Origin: Loxodes magnus | Lineage: Eukaryota > Ciliophora > Karyorelictea > Loxodida > Loxodidae | Assembly (NCBI GenBank): GCA_946699065.1 | Contig: CAMPDV010001262.1 | Coordinates: 1 to 64,000 of the forward strand | DNA length: 64,000 nt | Direction: 5' to 3' | Shown here: positions 1 to 13,851 of the stretch, one piece after another | How positions within the stretch are numbered: position 1 is the first letter of the stretch | Layout of the letters: each line of letters starts with the position of its first letter | Notes under the pieces: model-generated | The model's input: only the letters and a program-made list of their open reading frames with translations | The model's database searches: none | What the model was told of the DNA's origin: nothing | Position numbers and translations under genes: made by a program

Positions 1-3
1 GTT

Positions 4-480
4 TCATAGGCTTAATTAGAGCTTCTAAACTTATTTCTCATTAAAAATTTGCTTAAGGTCTGATTATGTCTTATTATCTCTGGCTTTGTTGCTCTAGCTT
101 AGTATTTTAGGCAAAACAAAGCTTTTAATGCCTGGAATAATTTTGCTTTACTTATTTGATTGTAAAATTTTCTTTAATTAATTTGCTACTTATTGTGATA
201 GGAAGCCAAAAACTACTTAAGGAAGCTAAGGCAGAGATCTAAGTATCAAAATAAAGCAATTTGTTTATATAATGATATAAATTTTCTGCTTAAAGGGTTA
301 TTTCTTTGTGTATTCCAAATACTACCTCAGGTAAATTCCTGCTGCTTCATTAATGATTTGAATCTCATTCCAGTATTTCTATATTTGAATTTTTTGATAA
401 GGGTGACTCTATATGAATATTGTTAACCCATGCTTAGTAAAGATATGATTGTATTATTTGGAACTAGAATAATTTAATGT
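4..480 (-). CDS. 3' part of an unknown protein gene (runs to left window edge)
   Basis: Read on the minus strand with TAA/TAG as Gln, this stretch stays open for about 158 codons and ends at a TGA at 4-6. The translation is varied and protein-like, for example 'KYWNEIQIINEAAGIYLRQY' near the middle and a Lys/Gln-rich tail. I see no domain I recognise. There is no convincing ATG. The upstream boundary near 480 is preceded by a T-rich stretch ending in AG, so this may be a last exon. If UGA can encode Trp here, the TGA at 4-6 may not be the true end and the gene could continue past the window. It is divergent from the kinase gene on the other strand, with about 700 bp of AT-rich sequence between them. 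Confidence 0.35.
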
Positions 481-1189
481 CTTTCAGCAATAAAGTAATA
501 AAAGATTTAAAATTAAAAAGAATTTACAGTTCTATAGACAGAAAGAGCATATAATAAAGAGAGTCTAAGTTTATTAAATATCTAACTGCTTATAACTCTT
601 AAATTCAATTAAGAGATTGTAAAATAATAAATTTAAGCTAGTTTAATATTTTAATTTATTCTAAATAAATCAAAAGCACTAAATAAACATCTTAAAGCTT
701 TCTAAATTCAGTTAAGAAAACATTCCCTATCAAATTAGAAAATAGATAAGAACCAAACAACTATCCAATTAATTAACTAGTTAACATTTATTTAGACTAA
801 TTAAACAAATAAAGTCTTAGTTAGAAGATAAAGTTCTATTCAAATCAATTCCTAAATTAAGTTAACTTTCTTCCTTTTTAAATTATATCAATATTCTTAC
901 GTAAAATAAATCTATAAGGATAAATTAAAATTTAATACACTATAAAGCTTAAATATTTAAATAAATAGCTAATCAAATTTGTACAAGGATACAACCATAC
1001 TTTAGTTTAGTTTTAATTATATAGCCAATAATCAAAATTAGTTTTAAAAGTTATATTGTAAATATCATTAATAACTAAATACTATCCTTTATTTAAGACT
1101 TAGCTACATTAGACTTCCTTAATTAATATTATATTATAAATTAACCTAATCCTATTTATTTATATTTGTCTAAATCTAAAATTATTATA
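481..1189. other. AT-rich intergenic stretch
   Basis: This is about 700 bp of very A+T-rich DNA between a minus-strand coding stretch and the plus-strand kinase, so it would hold the kinase promoter and perhaps introns or upstream exons of the left gene. I see no RNA gene, repeat or clear motif in it. Confidence 0.4.
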
Positions 1190-2104
<915 letters not shown>

Positions 2105-2961
2105 GATAAAGTACTTGACTTTAAATATATTGACAAGTGAGAATCAACTTGAAATTTAATAGTTAATCAAAATAATTTTGATAATTAATTTGATTATACT
2201 TTAGTATTTTATGAAAACCACTGAGATAACTAATTTTTATAAACTTTCTAAAGTTCTCTTGAAGTTAAAATAAAAACCCTATGGAAGCAAGAGTTATATT
2301 AAAATAAGTCAGAAATTCCGTAGTGACTATAAACATTTCAAAAGTAAAAAGAGTGATATGAGAATATAAAATAAGAAGAGACAGAATATAGCGAAACTAA
2401 AGAAAAACTATAATAAATTAGGAAAAATATTCAAAACTACTATGAGCCTGATCCATGCTTATTTGATTAGAAAAAAGATAGATGCATAATTAATGATAGA
2501 TTTTAGAAATTTTATAGATTATGAAAAAGCTTAACTAATTTAACAATTTCATTTCCACAAAAGCCTCAAGTTGGTTAGTTTTAAGAGTTTTCAGATATTT
2601 TAAACTCGATTCAAAGAAAACAGAGATTTGCAGATACATGATTTATAAATGCTAGTCGATTTCCTATTTATTTAAATGAGAGAATGTATAACAGACATGA
2701 TAATAAAATTTTCAAAATTAATCGTTGTGTAGATCTTTGAATTCCTTTAGGTGGATCTGTTTACTATTTTGAAATCGGCCCTTATGATATGATGTACTAT
2801 TTTAGATAAAAGTTAGGAAATCATTTTGTCTAGAGTAATAAAGAAATGTTATAGTTCTATTTTGACTTCGAGTATTTTTAGACAAAATGAGGAAAAACTT
2901 AAAATAATTATTAAATTGAAGTTTAATTAAAAATAAATATTAATCACTTAAAGTGTAATCA
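2105..2961 (+). CDS. in-frame continuation of the kinase ORF through ten TGA codons
   Basis: Exactly in the kinase frame, the sequence continues for about 285 codons without a frameshift. The translation is rich in varied residues, for example 'NYYEPDPCLFDQKKDRC' and 'GGSVYYFEIGPYDMMYYF'. It contains ten TGA codons and one TGG. Read as Trp, the TGAs give plausible contexts (VDLWIPLGG, EWYENI, FADTWFINAS). The reading is lost near 2.96 kb, where the giant inverted repeat begins. Two readings compete: a longer kinase in which UGA means Trp, or a separate decayed gene that follows the kinase in frame by chance. Ten TGAs is more than random DNA of this composition would give, and the Trp content would be high for a protein, so I hold this loosely. 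No known domain recognised. Confidence 0.35.
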
Positions 2962-3029
2962 TGTAGTATAGTTTTTTTGTAAATATTGTTGCAAATAATT
3001 TGTTTTCCCTTGGATTTTTTTTCTTTATT

Positions 3030-3926
3030 TTTTTAGATCATGATTATAGTTTTTTATTTATTTCTAATTTTTAAATCCATGAGTTATTTTGATTTAAATT
3101 TTTTTATTTTTCTCTTTTAAATTTTTACTCTTTCGATCTTTTATTAAATTATTTTTAGTATCGATATCTTTTTTTTTATTTTTCGAGTTTAATTTTTTCA
3201 AAGTTAATTATTTTATTTTTTTAGCTCAATAAAACGACTTTTTTTCTTTCAATTATATTTTCTTCTTTTTTTCTAATAAATTCTGTTATAATTTTATTTC
3301 ATTTATTTTTTAGATTTTAATTTACGAATCTCAAACAATTTTTTTCTCAAAAAAAATTTGAAAAGTACAAATTTCTTTTAAAATTTAAATGATGTCTAAA
3401 TCTTTTATATAATAGTTTCATTAAGTTTTTAGAAATATTTTTTAGACTTGTTAACAGTTTTTTCAAAGATGGATGAGAACTTCAGGAGATCTCGCTTCAG
3501 ATTTATGTCGTCTTCATAGAATCAACTTAGTTTTTCAATGATCCTTTCTATTGGTCTGAGAATTTTTAACACAAAAAGAGTTTCTTAAGAATTTTTTAAA
3601 TTTAATGATTTTTATACTCTTAATGGGCCTCGTTGATGAACGAGAATTTTTGGATCTGACTGACTTTGCTAGCTTCTTTTGGACAGATACTAGATTTGAT
3701 AAGAACTTTGACTTTTGATTGGATTGTTTTTTTAGATTAGAAACTTTCTAGTGTAGTTTTTCAACTTAGTAAAGAAAATTAAAAAGATTTGAATGTAAAT
3801 TTTTTCTTTCTAATCGTTTTTTACAAGGCTTTCATGATTTCTCTGATTGATTTCATTTTTTTTATTTTTACTTCGATACCTGATTTTTATTACAAGCTAG
3901 GGAATCTGATTTTTTATCTCGCTCAT
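3030..3926 (-). pseudogene. degraded outer-arm ORF, unknown, Lys-rich
   Basis: From an ATG at 3926 on the minus strand, 134 codons are open (TAA/TAG = Gln) up to a TGA at 3522-3524. The same frame continues in a protein-like way, with a Lys-rich C-terminal part down to about 3.03 kb. Phrases such as 'RPIERIIEKL' and 'FYEDDINLKRDLLKF' look like real protein. The mirrored copy in the right arm keeps a related frame over most of the length despite about 25% divergence, which supports past coding function. I recognise no domain. It is the outermost gene of the inverted repeat and is transcribed toward the element end. Confidence 0.35.
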
Positions 3927-4837
3927 CTTATGAAAAAGCAAAAAAAATGATTTATTTGAAAAAAATCATAAGTTTTAAAGTCTCATGACGATTTATGTTT
4001 AAAGAAAAATTTATTTCTAATGTTTAAAAAAGTCTAAGAGGAGGTTCTCCACCCAAAAAAACATAATAAATTAAAAGGCTGTATTAAGAATACAGCAGTA
4101 AACTACTTAAATAAAAAAGCATTTTTAATTTTCTTATGATGAAGCTATTTTAAACTAGCTTGATTCATCAAGCATTTAGTTGAATGAGAAGTTAGATGGA
4201 ATCAGTTTTTTGCTTAATTTTACTGAAAGTAAATTTATAAAAATTGGATGTAAAAAAAAGAATAGTTTCTAACTTTTTCTGAAATTTATAATATTTAAAG
4301 AACAAAAAGTAAAAGAAAAAGTGGTGAATTTGATTAAAAAAAAGATTAAAAGATCAAAAATTGTTAAATATAAAATTGTAAAAACATTTAAAGATCAAAT
4401 TATTATTTAAAAAATAAGTAAAAATAAAATTTTAATAGAAATATTTTTATTAAAAAGAATAATTTCTAAGAGATTAAAAATTTTTAAAAATATATAAATT
4501 TGAAATCAAATTTAAGTGAGAATCTAAAATTATTTTTAGAATAAAGATAGTTAGATTAAGGTATTAACGATTAAACATAATAAAACTTATAATAAAATTA
4601 ATAGATCTAAAAGGTAAAAATATAACTCAAGCAATCAAATAAAAATGAGTCAATAGTTATTGATTAGAAAAATATTTAAATAAAAGAATAAATAAATAAG
4701 TTAAGCAAAGACGTTTTAAATAATTTAAAAATAAATTACTAATAATATTTTCAAGTTTAGAACAAAAGTTTCGAAGGCATTAATTTATATATACTTCTGG
4801 ATTTTAATATTTTACTAGTGCTTTAGAATGATTTAAT

Positions 4838-7800
4838 CTTTATAAATGTTTGGGTTGCGAAGAAACCCAAATAAAAGATCTAAATTTTGAAAATTAAATT
4901 GCTTAAGATTTTAAAAATAGTTTAAAAATAAAAATTGTAAATTATGTAATGCAAAAATGATTTTAAATTATGATAATAAATATAAAAAGTGTTCAAATAA
5001 AAATTGCTAATAAATCTTCTTTTTTAACTTTGGTAAAGAAAATAACATGATATCATTGAAATTTTTTTAGAATTAGGATATTTAAATCAAATTGAGTAAT
5101 TATTAATTGCTTGAAGCGATTCGTAATTACAAAAAGTTTTTTAAGATTATTTAATCTAATAAAATAATGGCAAATTTTAACAATTAATAAAAATTTATTT
5201 ACCTTATCAAAAAATTTGCCACATAATTTAGACGAAATAGAAATTTTATAAATTATTGCAGGAAAATATTAATAAACTTATAAAATGGATATCAGTTGAT
5301 AAAAATTAGAATAATTAAGCTATTAATAAATAAAAAATAATAAATCATTTTAAGATTAAGTTTTTAACTAGAATTTTATAAACCTTTTAAAAATTAATAG
5401 TTAGTAATTATTAGGTTAAAGTATTTTTTTTGAACAAAAAATAAGATTGTGACCAAAGTTAATAATTAATAAAATAATATTAAAATTTTTAAGAACAAAA
5501 AGAAGAATTAAAATTTTAAACATTCAAATATATTAAATAGATTTAGAATTTAATTTAAATTTTAAGGCTAAATATAGTTAATTGAAAGTAAAAAAATAAG
5601 TATCAGATAAAAGAATGAATCAGTTTAAAATATTAACTAAATAAAAGAAAAAATAGAGAAAGATTAAGAATAAAAAATAACTAAAGCTCATAAAATATTA
5701 TGTTAACAGAAAAAATAATCAAATTAATTAAAATTTAGTGCATAACATTTAAGAGAATAAAATAAAATAATCAACTCATAAAGAAACGGTATAAATTTTG
5801 GTTAATTAATTTCAACTAAAAAATTTTTGGACCGGAAACTCCTTTCCGATTGCACGACCCGACGCTATCTTTTTATGGAATAACAGGGATATCCTGTTGT
5901 GCTCCAGGCACAGCTGCTAGGGAGCTCCATCGCTATGAGCAGCCAGGCTTCAAGCCCCTACCAAGAGCGGATAATCTCAAAGATAACGTTCCCTTCAGAA
6001 AATGACTCTGACCAGAAACTTTCTCAGCGACAGGAAAGGAACTTCTTCCTAGCCATAAAACCAGAAAGTTTAGTCACGAAGGTCATTTTCAACTCCCACC
6101 ATCTTTTCAATTATTTAAATTTTGGTTAATTTGCAGCTAAAGCAACAATTATTAATTAAGTTGGATTAAAAAATTTATAAAAGATCAAATAAAGTTTTTT
6201 GTCTGAATAAGAATAATTAAATTTTTAAAATTAAAAAGCAATTTTTTCGACATAAAATATAGCAACAATATTATTTCCTTCTATAAGGATAAGGAGACCC
6301 GATTAGTTAAAATAGATTAATAGAAGTTGATTATTTGGAGGCATTTAATCATTTAATTCTATTTAATTTCTAAATTAATAATAAAAATACCTTTAGGATT
6401 AAATTTACTTAAAATTATAGATTTTTGTAACTTTTTTAATTTTAAGCATAACTGAATGATCTAAAAACATTTGAGTTTATATTTTAAAACATAATAATTA
6501 AATTAAGATTTTACACTGGAATAACTTAAGTAATTATTAAAATAAGATTTTAGAAAATATTCTAATTAAATTTTTAGTTATAAAAATATAATTTTAGGAA
6601 GTAAAAATTTCTGGAAAGTGAAAAATATCGAACTAATGTAATTTTAAAAAGTAAAATGAACTTCAACTTTATTTATTACATTGACAATTGCTAATTCATG
6701 ATAATCTTTTTTATTTATAAATGTTTTTAGTTTAAATAAAATTTAATAAGAAATAATTACAAAAAAATAAATATTTTAATTAACTTAAAATAATCTGGTG
6801 AGTAAAAAGATTATAGCATTCGGGAATAATGCGAAATTTAGATAAAAGAAAACATTATAATTGTTCTCACTAAATAATAAAATTAAATTGAGAAAACATA
6901 AAATAGATAAATTTTAAAAAAATGAAGAAAATACATGAATTTTAACAATAATTAAACTGCAATGATTATAATTAAATTGATAATAATTCTTTGATTTTAA
7001 GAAAAACAATTATCGATTACTATGCTTAAAGAATGTAAACTTAATATATACCAACTTAATTTAAAAATTCTTAAAAATTTACAAGTTTAGAACAAATGAC
7101 ATGTTACGAGTTTTGTATAAACTTTAAATTAAAAAATAAAAAATAGTATAAAGAAAAAAAATTGTTGATAAAATAATAGTGCTACCTATGCCGTATATTT
7201 AAGAAAATAATAGTGATTGTCATGCTAAAAATTAAATAGATTAAAGAAATATGTTATTATTTAAAGCTTGAAAACTACAAAATTGTTAAAATTTATATGA
7301 AAATATTAATTTAACTAATAATTAAAAATTTAATTATGAAGCTAATATGAAAATAGTCAGTAGTTTTAATAATTTAAGTTCAATTATCCATATCTATTTT
7401 AAACATAATATTAAAATTTTGTATAAAAACCATTTAAAAATATTTGTAAAAAAGTAGAAGAAAATACCTAATAGAAAAAGATTTGATGGATGAAGAAAAG
7501 TTAGAAAATTTTTTAATATGCTCTGAATTTTAAAATTTTTATTTGAAACTATCAAAATAAGTAAATGAGGAAAAACATAATATGATTACGAAAAAATGCT
7601 TAAAAAATAAAATTGAATTTAAAAATAGAAAAATAATTAATAAAGTTAACTTAATTTCAAGTAGAAGACATAATAACATTATCAGAAAGTTAATAACTCA
7701 TAATATATTTAAAAATGCATATAAAATAAAATTTAATGTAAATTAGTATTACTAGGATCTGCTGGTACTGGAAAATGTTTTTAAACTAAATAAATAGAAT

Positions 7801-9560
7801 AAATTTTATTGAAAAATGAACTAATAAAATATGCAAAAACTAGTAAAGCTTCAAAAATAATTGATGGAGTTACTGTATATTTTTTATTTAATCTGCTAAT
7901 AAGTTGTAAATTTAAAGATTTAACATAAAAAGTAATTAACGAAAAATAAAATTAACTAAAAAATATAAATTGAATAATAATAGATGAAATAAGCAAGCTC
8001 AGTAATAATGATTATAAATTGAAAAAAGACTATAATAAATAAATTAAAACGAAAAATAATACGGAGGCTTTAATATAATTTTTGTATCAAATTTTTGATC
8101 AGTTAGCTAAAGGTAAGTAAATATTCTCAATAAAATAAAATTAAAAAAAGCAAAAAGATAAAAATGGATTAATTTAATTAAAAAAAATAAATGTGTAGTA
8201 TTTCTAGAATAATAACTGCGATAAAAGGATTAAATTTTTATAACAAATCTTTAACAAGAAATGGTGAAGTTGATAAAGAATTATATAATTATTTATAAGA
8301 AAGATTTTAGCAAATACTTAATTTAGAAGAAGTTTAAACTAAAACTTGTGTTTTTAGTACGAGAAAGGAAACATAATCTCATAATTTAAAATTTTATAAA
8401 GTTTAAATAAATCTGTTTTTTGTATCGAATCTGAAATATAAAGGCAAAATTTAAATGAATTATTAAAATTAAATAAAAGGACTTGAAAAATATTTATTTT
8501 TAAGTATTAATGCTTTAATTATGCTAACTGAAAATTTAAATACTAAATCTGGATTAATAAATGGAGCCACAAATTTCATAAGAGATATTACTTGATAGGA
8601 TAAAGACCAGTTTCAACATTAATTACTAATATGTCAATTAATATAATTTTAAATTATAAAGGCACATAAAATAATTAACTAATTAAAAAAAAGAATTTAA
8701 TAATTTGGTACGCATATTTTTGTAAAATAGAGCTTTAAACTCGATGACATTTAGGATCATAGAAAATAATTTCCTTTAATATTATGCTATGCATAAACTA
8801 TTCATAAATTTTAAGGAACTACTATTGAAAAAAATGTTTCATTTATATTGGAAACAAAGAGTTCAGTACAGGTTTAAAAGCTTTTACAATTAAAAGAATT
8901 TACGTTTAAAAGACTTTTAAACATAAAAAATACGAAAAACTTTGATTAGAGAATTTAATTAAGAAATCAATATATGAAATTAGAAAATAACTTTATAGAA
9001 ATAATTAAATAATTAAAAATTTAAGAATATTATAACTTTAAATAATCCTTTTTTCTATAATTATGGAATTATAAACAACATTACAATGATCATATAAATT
9101 AGTAAAAATAGGTAAGTTAATATGAAAAAACTACAATAACTTATAAAAATGAAGATTATTGCTTTTATAAAAGAGAGTTAAAAAAAGGAACTAATAAATT
9201 TAGAAGAATATTTAAATTATAAAAAGAAAAGGAAGATGATATAGACTTTTTAAAGACTTTAACTAAAGCCAATAAAAGATAGAGTTTCTTAAAAAATAAT
9301 GCTAAAATTTGAGTATAGAATCTGAAGTCGTATAAGAATAATGTCTTTAAAAAAACAAATATTTAAAAAGATAAAAATGTATATAAAAAAGAATGTCAAG
9401 ATGTTAATAATGAAAATGATTGAGAATAATATAATAAAGAAACAAATAAACTAACAATAATAATAGTAACTAGAAAGTAAAGAAAATTAATTTATAAGAT
9501 TTTATAATCCAAATTCTTGATGCTGATTAAATTCGTTTATCGCAATTCTATACAAATTAG
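4838..9560 (+). pseudogene. Helitron-like zinc finger / Pif1-family helicase gene, decayed (left arm)
   Basis: Order along the strand: a Cys-pair finger region (4838-5030, 'YKCLGCEE...CKLC'); a motif 'TLFITLTIANSW' at 6666-6701, like the N-terminal domain of Helitron-type proteins; then a Pif1-type helicase. The helicase has Walker A GSAGTGKC at 7755, Walker B 'IIIDEISKLS' near 7977, 'ALIMLTEN...GLINGA' at 8515-8565 and 'CYAQTIHKFQGTT' at 8785-8824. In Pif1 enzymes these bind ATP and drive 5'-3' DNA unwinding. Zinc finger, replication-like N domain and Pif1 helicase in one ~4.7 kb unit is the Helitron RepHel plan, but I could not find a clear HUH (His-x-His) motif. At least one frameshift lies between 7985 and 8515, TGA codons interrupt it, and a 294 bp GC-rich insertion splits it at 5828. 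Helicase identification is firm; Helitron is an inference. Confidence 0.6.
5828..6121. other. GC-rich insertion (~294 bp), left arm only
   Basis: Base composition jumps from about 20% to about 50% G+C over this stretch, then drops back. The right arm has no insertion at the matching place. On the minus strand a short reading from 'ATGGTGGGAGTTG' gives a few dozen plausible residues before a TGA; on the plus strand there is a 76-codon standard ORF (5899-6129). I cannot assign either, and I see no RNA polymerase III box that would make it a typical SINE. Confidence 0.5.
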
Positions 9561-11371
9561 ATAAATTGAAAGCTAGATTCTTATTAAAATATAAATTAGT
9601 GAGAAAATATGAATTTTAGAATGTTTTAAATTAGAAAATGTAAAGGAGTGATTCTTAAATAATGAATATGTGATAATTGCTAAGATTTTAAGAATAATAA
9701 TAAGATTAATAAGAAGCTTTTATCTTAAGTTTGTCTTTTAGACGATAAACTTATTTTTAAAATATTAAAATATTTAATAAATGCTAGAAATAATAATTAA
9801 TATAATTAAGATTGAGAAAATTATAAAAAAGAAATAAATAGTCCTATGATTCATTTTTTAAATACTACTTAATAATGTAACTAAAGCTAAAATATTATAT
9901 ATTCTTCTTATTTTTTACATTTACCAACAATAGAAAACAATATACATAACTTTAAAAAATTTAATCCATTTTTAATAATAAGCTTAGGATTTTAAGAGTG
10001 ATTAAAATTGAAAATGTGATAAAGCATAACTAATAAACTAATAAGGCCAAGCAACAAAATTATTATAAGTAGTATATATTATAATAGCTATTTATAGAAC
10101 TAAGTAAATAGAGTCAAATTAATCAAAATTTAAAACCAAATTTAATATAATTCATTTCTTTATTTAACTAACTTAATATAAAGAGATTAAACTTAAGCAT
10201 CAAAATATATACAAATGAAGGCAACAGTTTATCATGAAGGTGAAACTTTAGAGCAGGACTATTCTTAACGTTTAAATTAATTTTTATTTAAAAAATAAAC
10301 GATCACCATAAAATTAAATGGTAAGTTTCGAAGAACTTACATAAGTAGTAGTATTAATTTAAGAAAAATCTCATTAAATTTTACAAAATTGCATAAAGTT
10401 TTAAAAAATTGACGTAAATAATAAAATAATAACAAGAAATTTAAAAAGAAAATAATAGGAACCATCAAAATAAACTCTAAAAAAAAGCTAAAAGAGGTAA
10501 GTTTGTAATTATTCAGATTTGCTTTGAGTAAACCAAAGATGAAAAAAATGTTTTGTAAATATTTAAAAAATTTAATTTACATTTGAAAATAAAAAATAAT
10601 ATATTTATAATTTAAATATATTACAATTTAATTTTCGAAAATAACTATTTTATCTTAAAATTAAGCTTAAGTATAAATTTATATATAAATAAAATTTATA
10701 TTTACTAGCAAAAGTTTTTAAGCTTTTATTAAAAAACATTATTTGTCTCGGATGCTAAAAATTTATTTCAAAAAAGAATCCTTAATAAAATAAAAAAATT
10801 AAATTCTTCTTTATAAACTTAAAATTAAAGGGTAGTAATCAATTTACTTGATTTAATTTTAAAACCCTTAGTTATGTAGCAAATCAAGTGTATATTATAC
10901 CTGAAGTGATAACTTTGATAAATTAAAAAAAAGTTTACAAGAAAAAGTTTTCCATGTTTATTTCACAAAACTTTGAATTTTAAAATAAAAAGATAATTTA
11001 TTTTATATATTTAAAGATTTTAATAAAAAAATTTTAAAAGATATTCATTTTTCTGATTGTAACTACAAACTCTATTCATGCAAAATAAAATTTTTGCTTA
11101 TTTTCTATTGCATTAATTATTGAATTTCAAAACCGTCTTAACGGTTTTTGATTTTTCTAAGCTTCAAAATTAACTTGGAAAAAATTTATTATTTGGTTCT
11201 ATTTTTTTAATATTGTAAAAAGTTTTTTAGGTTTGCTTTTGTTGGTCGTTTATAGTCTTTATATTCTATATCAAATTTTCTGCAATCTTTAATTGAATAA
11301 AGAGTTTTGGGCCTTAAGAATAATCTTTAGAGTTTGTTTTTTATTTATTTATTTAATCTTAATTTAGTTTA
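9561..11371. other. AT-rich inner-arm stretch without an assignable gene
   Basis: After the helicase region the same frame runs on, but the translation becomes low in complexity and rich in Lys, Ile and Asn. I see no motif, RNA gene or clear ORF. A more structured patch near 10200-10270 ('atgaaggcaacagtttatca') is almost perfectly conserved in the right arm at 44519-44584, but so is its surrounding. The mirror stretch is 43431-45239. Confidence 0.4.
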
Positions 11372-12253
11372 TCTTAGTCCCTAGTATGATAACAAATTTC
11401 CACAGCAGCTCATAATTTTTTCTTCTTCATCAAAATTTTATTCTATTAATCTAATAAATCGGATGATTATAAAAATTATTCATAACTTTCTATGAAGTTC
11501 ATAAGTTTAGTTTTATTTTTTCATCTTTTTTTAATTTAGTTAACATTTTTGATTATTTTCAAATTGGTTAAAATTTTATAATAGCTTTTCATAAATCTTA
11601 TCTTCTTAATTTTAATTTACTTTATCTATTTAAATAGTTGCGCTTTCAGAATTATTAATAATTTCTTATTTGTTAAATATTCTTTTAATATTCGGTTATG
11701 TCTTCTTTAAAACATTTTCTTTTTTAAAAATTCTGTAAATAATTGATGACCCATATGAGGTCTTACTTAGATTCAAGTGCTTTAAATGATTACTCTAAAA
11801 TTCAGGAAAATGTTCCTTTTTTGCTAACATGTGCATCAAATTTAAAGTTCTAAACGCTTTATATTAATCAAATTTATCGTTTTATTAATAAATGTTTTAT
11901 ATATTTTTTGTTACTCTCCCTCGTCTGATATATTTAGGATCATACAAATCTTTAAAATAATCATGTAACTCACAGTATTTTTTTAAATATTTATTTGTTT
12001 TTAGAAAATTTCTATTATTATTGTATTTTTAACTTAGTAAAAAAATGATGACTTCGCTTTTAGTCAAATCTAAATTTGAAATCTCTTTATAAGCGTTATT
12101 TTAAATATTTCTTTCACAAATTCATTAAAAGTCTAAAATTATTCCTATTTTGCACAGCTTGTTTTCTAAAAGTTACTCATGAATAATTTTTGATGTTCTC
12201 AAATGTCCAAAAACTCCGATATCTATTACTATTAACTTTTAGTTAATCTATAC
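11372..12253 (-). pseudogene. unknown ORF with possible helix-turn-helix segment (left arm)
   Basis: Mirror copy of 42541-43430; the description there applies. The first codons differ slightly (TAG in place of CAG at the second codon, synonymous under the ciliate code), and the in-frame TGA near 12140 is shared by both arms. Confidence 0.3.
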
Positions 12254-13851
12254 ATTATTTAATTAATTAAATTTTGCTTAAATATGTAATTTGAATATTT
12301 ATATTTAGTAAGAAAACTATTTTCCTTCTTATTTAAAAAAAGAAAAAAAAGAAAAACGTTTAAATAAATTTAAATGTTTTAAAATAAATTAAAAACAAAT
12401 AATTCAAACAAAATTAAAAAAATAATTTAAATAAGAAAACCTTAATAAAATAAAAAAAGTTTATTATAAATTAAGCTACCTTTTAAATAAAATATAAAGG
12501 TAGGCAATTATTTTACTTGATTTAGAAAAAAAACTCTTAGTTATTAAAAAATCAAGTTAATATCATCCTTGTAAGCAAAACTAAGGGTTTTGAGAATCAG
12601 AATCATATGATGAAAAAAAACGTTTCAAAGATAAAGAAAAAAATATACAAGATTTTCAAAGGTAAAAATTATAATTTTTAGAAAAAAAGGCGAAAACAAT
12701 ACTAAGATTTTTTTCTTTTTCATAGACAATAAAAGCAAGAAAAGAAAAAAATATTTAGTATAATATTAAAGATTGATTTCTCTTTTAATAATTTTTAATA
12801 ATTTTGCAATAAAAAAGATTTAAAAATAAATGCAAAATCTTAACATAATATTTTTTCCATTTTCTTATAAATATTTCTAATAAATGTTAATATTATGAAA
12901 GAAGTTTAGTAATTTATATTATTATATATAACATTTTTAAACTTCTTTAAACTTTAAAACATAACAATAAGTTTACTTATAAGATTTATTCATTTTTAGA
13001 AAGAATAAGAACTATCAAATTAAAATAAACTTGTTAAAGCGTAAAAACCTAATAAAATCAGAAGATTACAAAGTGTATTAAAATACTGTAAACATTTTTA
13101 AGATTAAAAAGTAATTAGTTATAAGAATGGCTATGATTAAAGCAAAAAATCAAACAAAAACAAATATTTATCTAATTATAATTAACTTGAGAGATTCTAG
13201 AAGGATTTACCTAAATATTTTCTTAGAAATTATTTTAACTAAAATAATGAAACTAAAAATGGAGTTAGATAAATAAAATCTTAATTAATAAATTAGTAAT
13301 TTTATAAATAAGTTATAAAATTAGATATATCATTTATAAAAATTAAGGAAACCTTAAAATCAATTGTAAGGTCTATAATTATATTGATAATTATTTTAAA
13401 TGAAAGTATTTAATATAAAAAGAAAATTTGAATAATCTAAATATTTTATATGGTTAATTAATATTTTATAAGTAAATACATTAAAAGTGTGAGATTTTAA
13501 ATTTGTAAATATTAAAATTCAAAATAACTTGCTATAAATAAAAAATATTTAGAATATTAATTATTATAATTAAAGTTAAAAAAATAATGAAAAGTAAAAA
13601 TCTTCAAGCATTGCATTTCAAATATAAATAATTTTATGTAAAAACTAAGGCAGAATATGATGTAATTTATAAAATCAGAATAGCCTAAATTAACTTTAGA
13701 AGATCTATATATTAAAATTATTCTTTCGAGTTTATGATATTTTCTTTTGATAGTAAGATTAAATAATAAAAGGATTAAAGCTAGTTTTTATTTTTAATTA
13801 AAATAAAGTAATATATTGAATTAATATTGCATAATTTTTTTAATATTTAGT

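Noticed and set aside
2105..2961. A nuclear copy of mitochondrial DNA, because TGA reads as Trp
   Set aside because: The same frame needs TAA and TAG as Gln many times, which mitochondrial codes with UGA = Trp do not allow.
3000..3400. Short tandem repeats like those in the ends of Tetrahymena Tlr elements
   Set aside because: The arm tips are T-rich with recurring 'ttttttag' words, but I could not define a regular repeat period.
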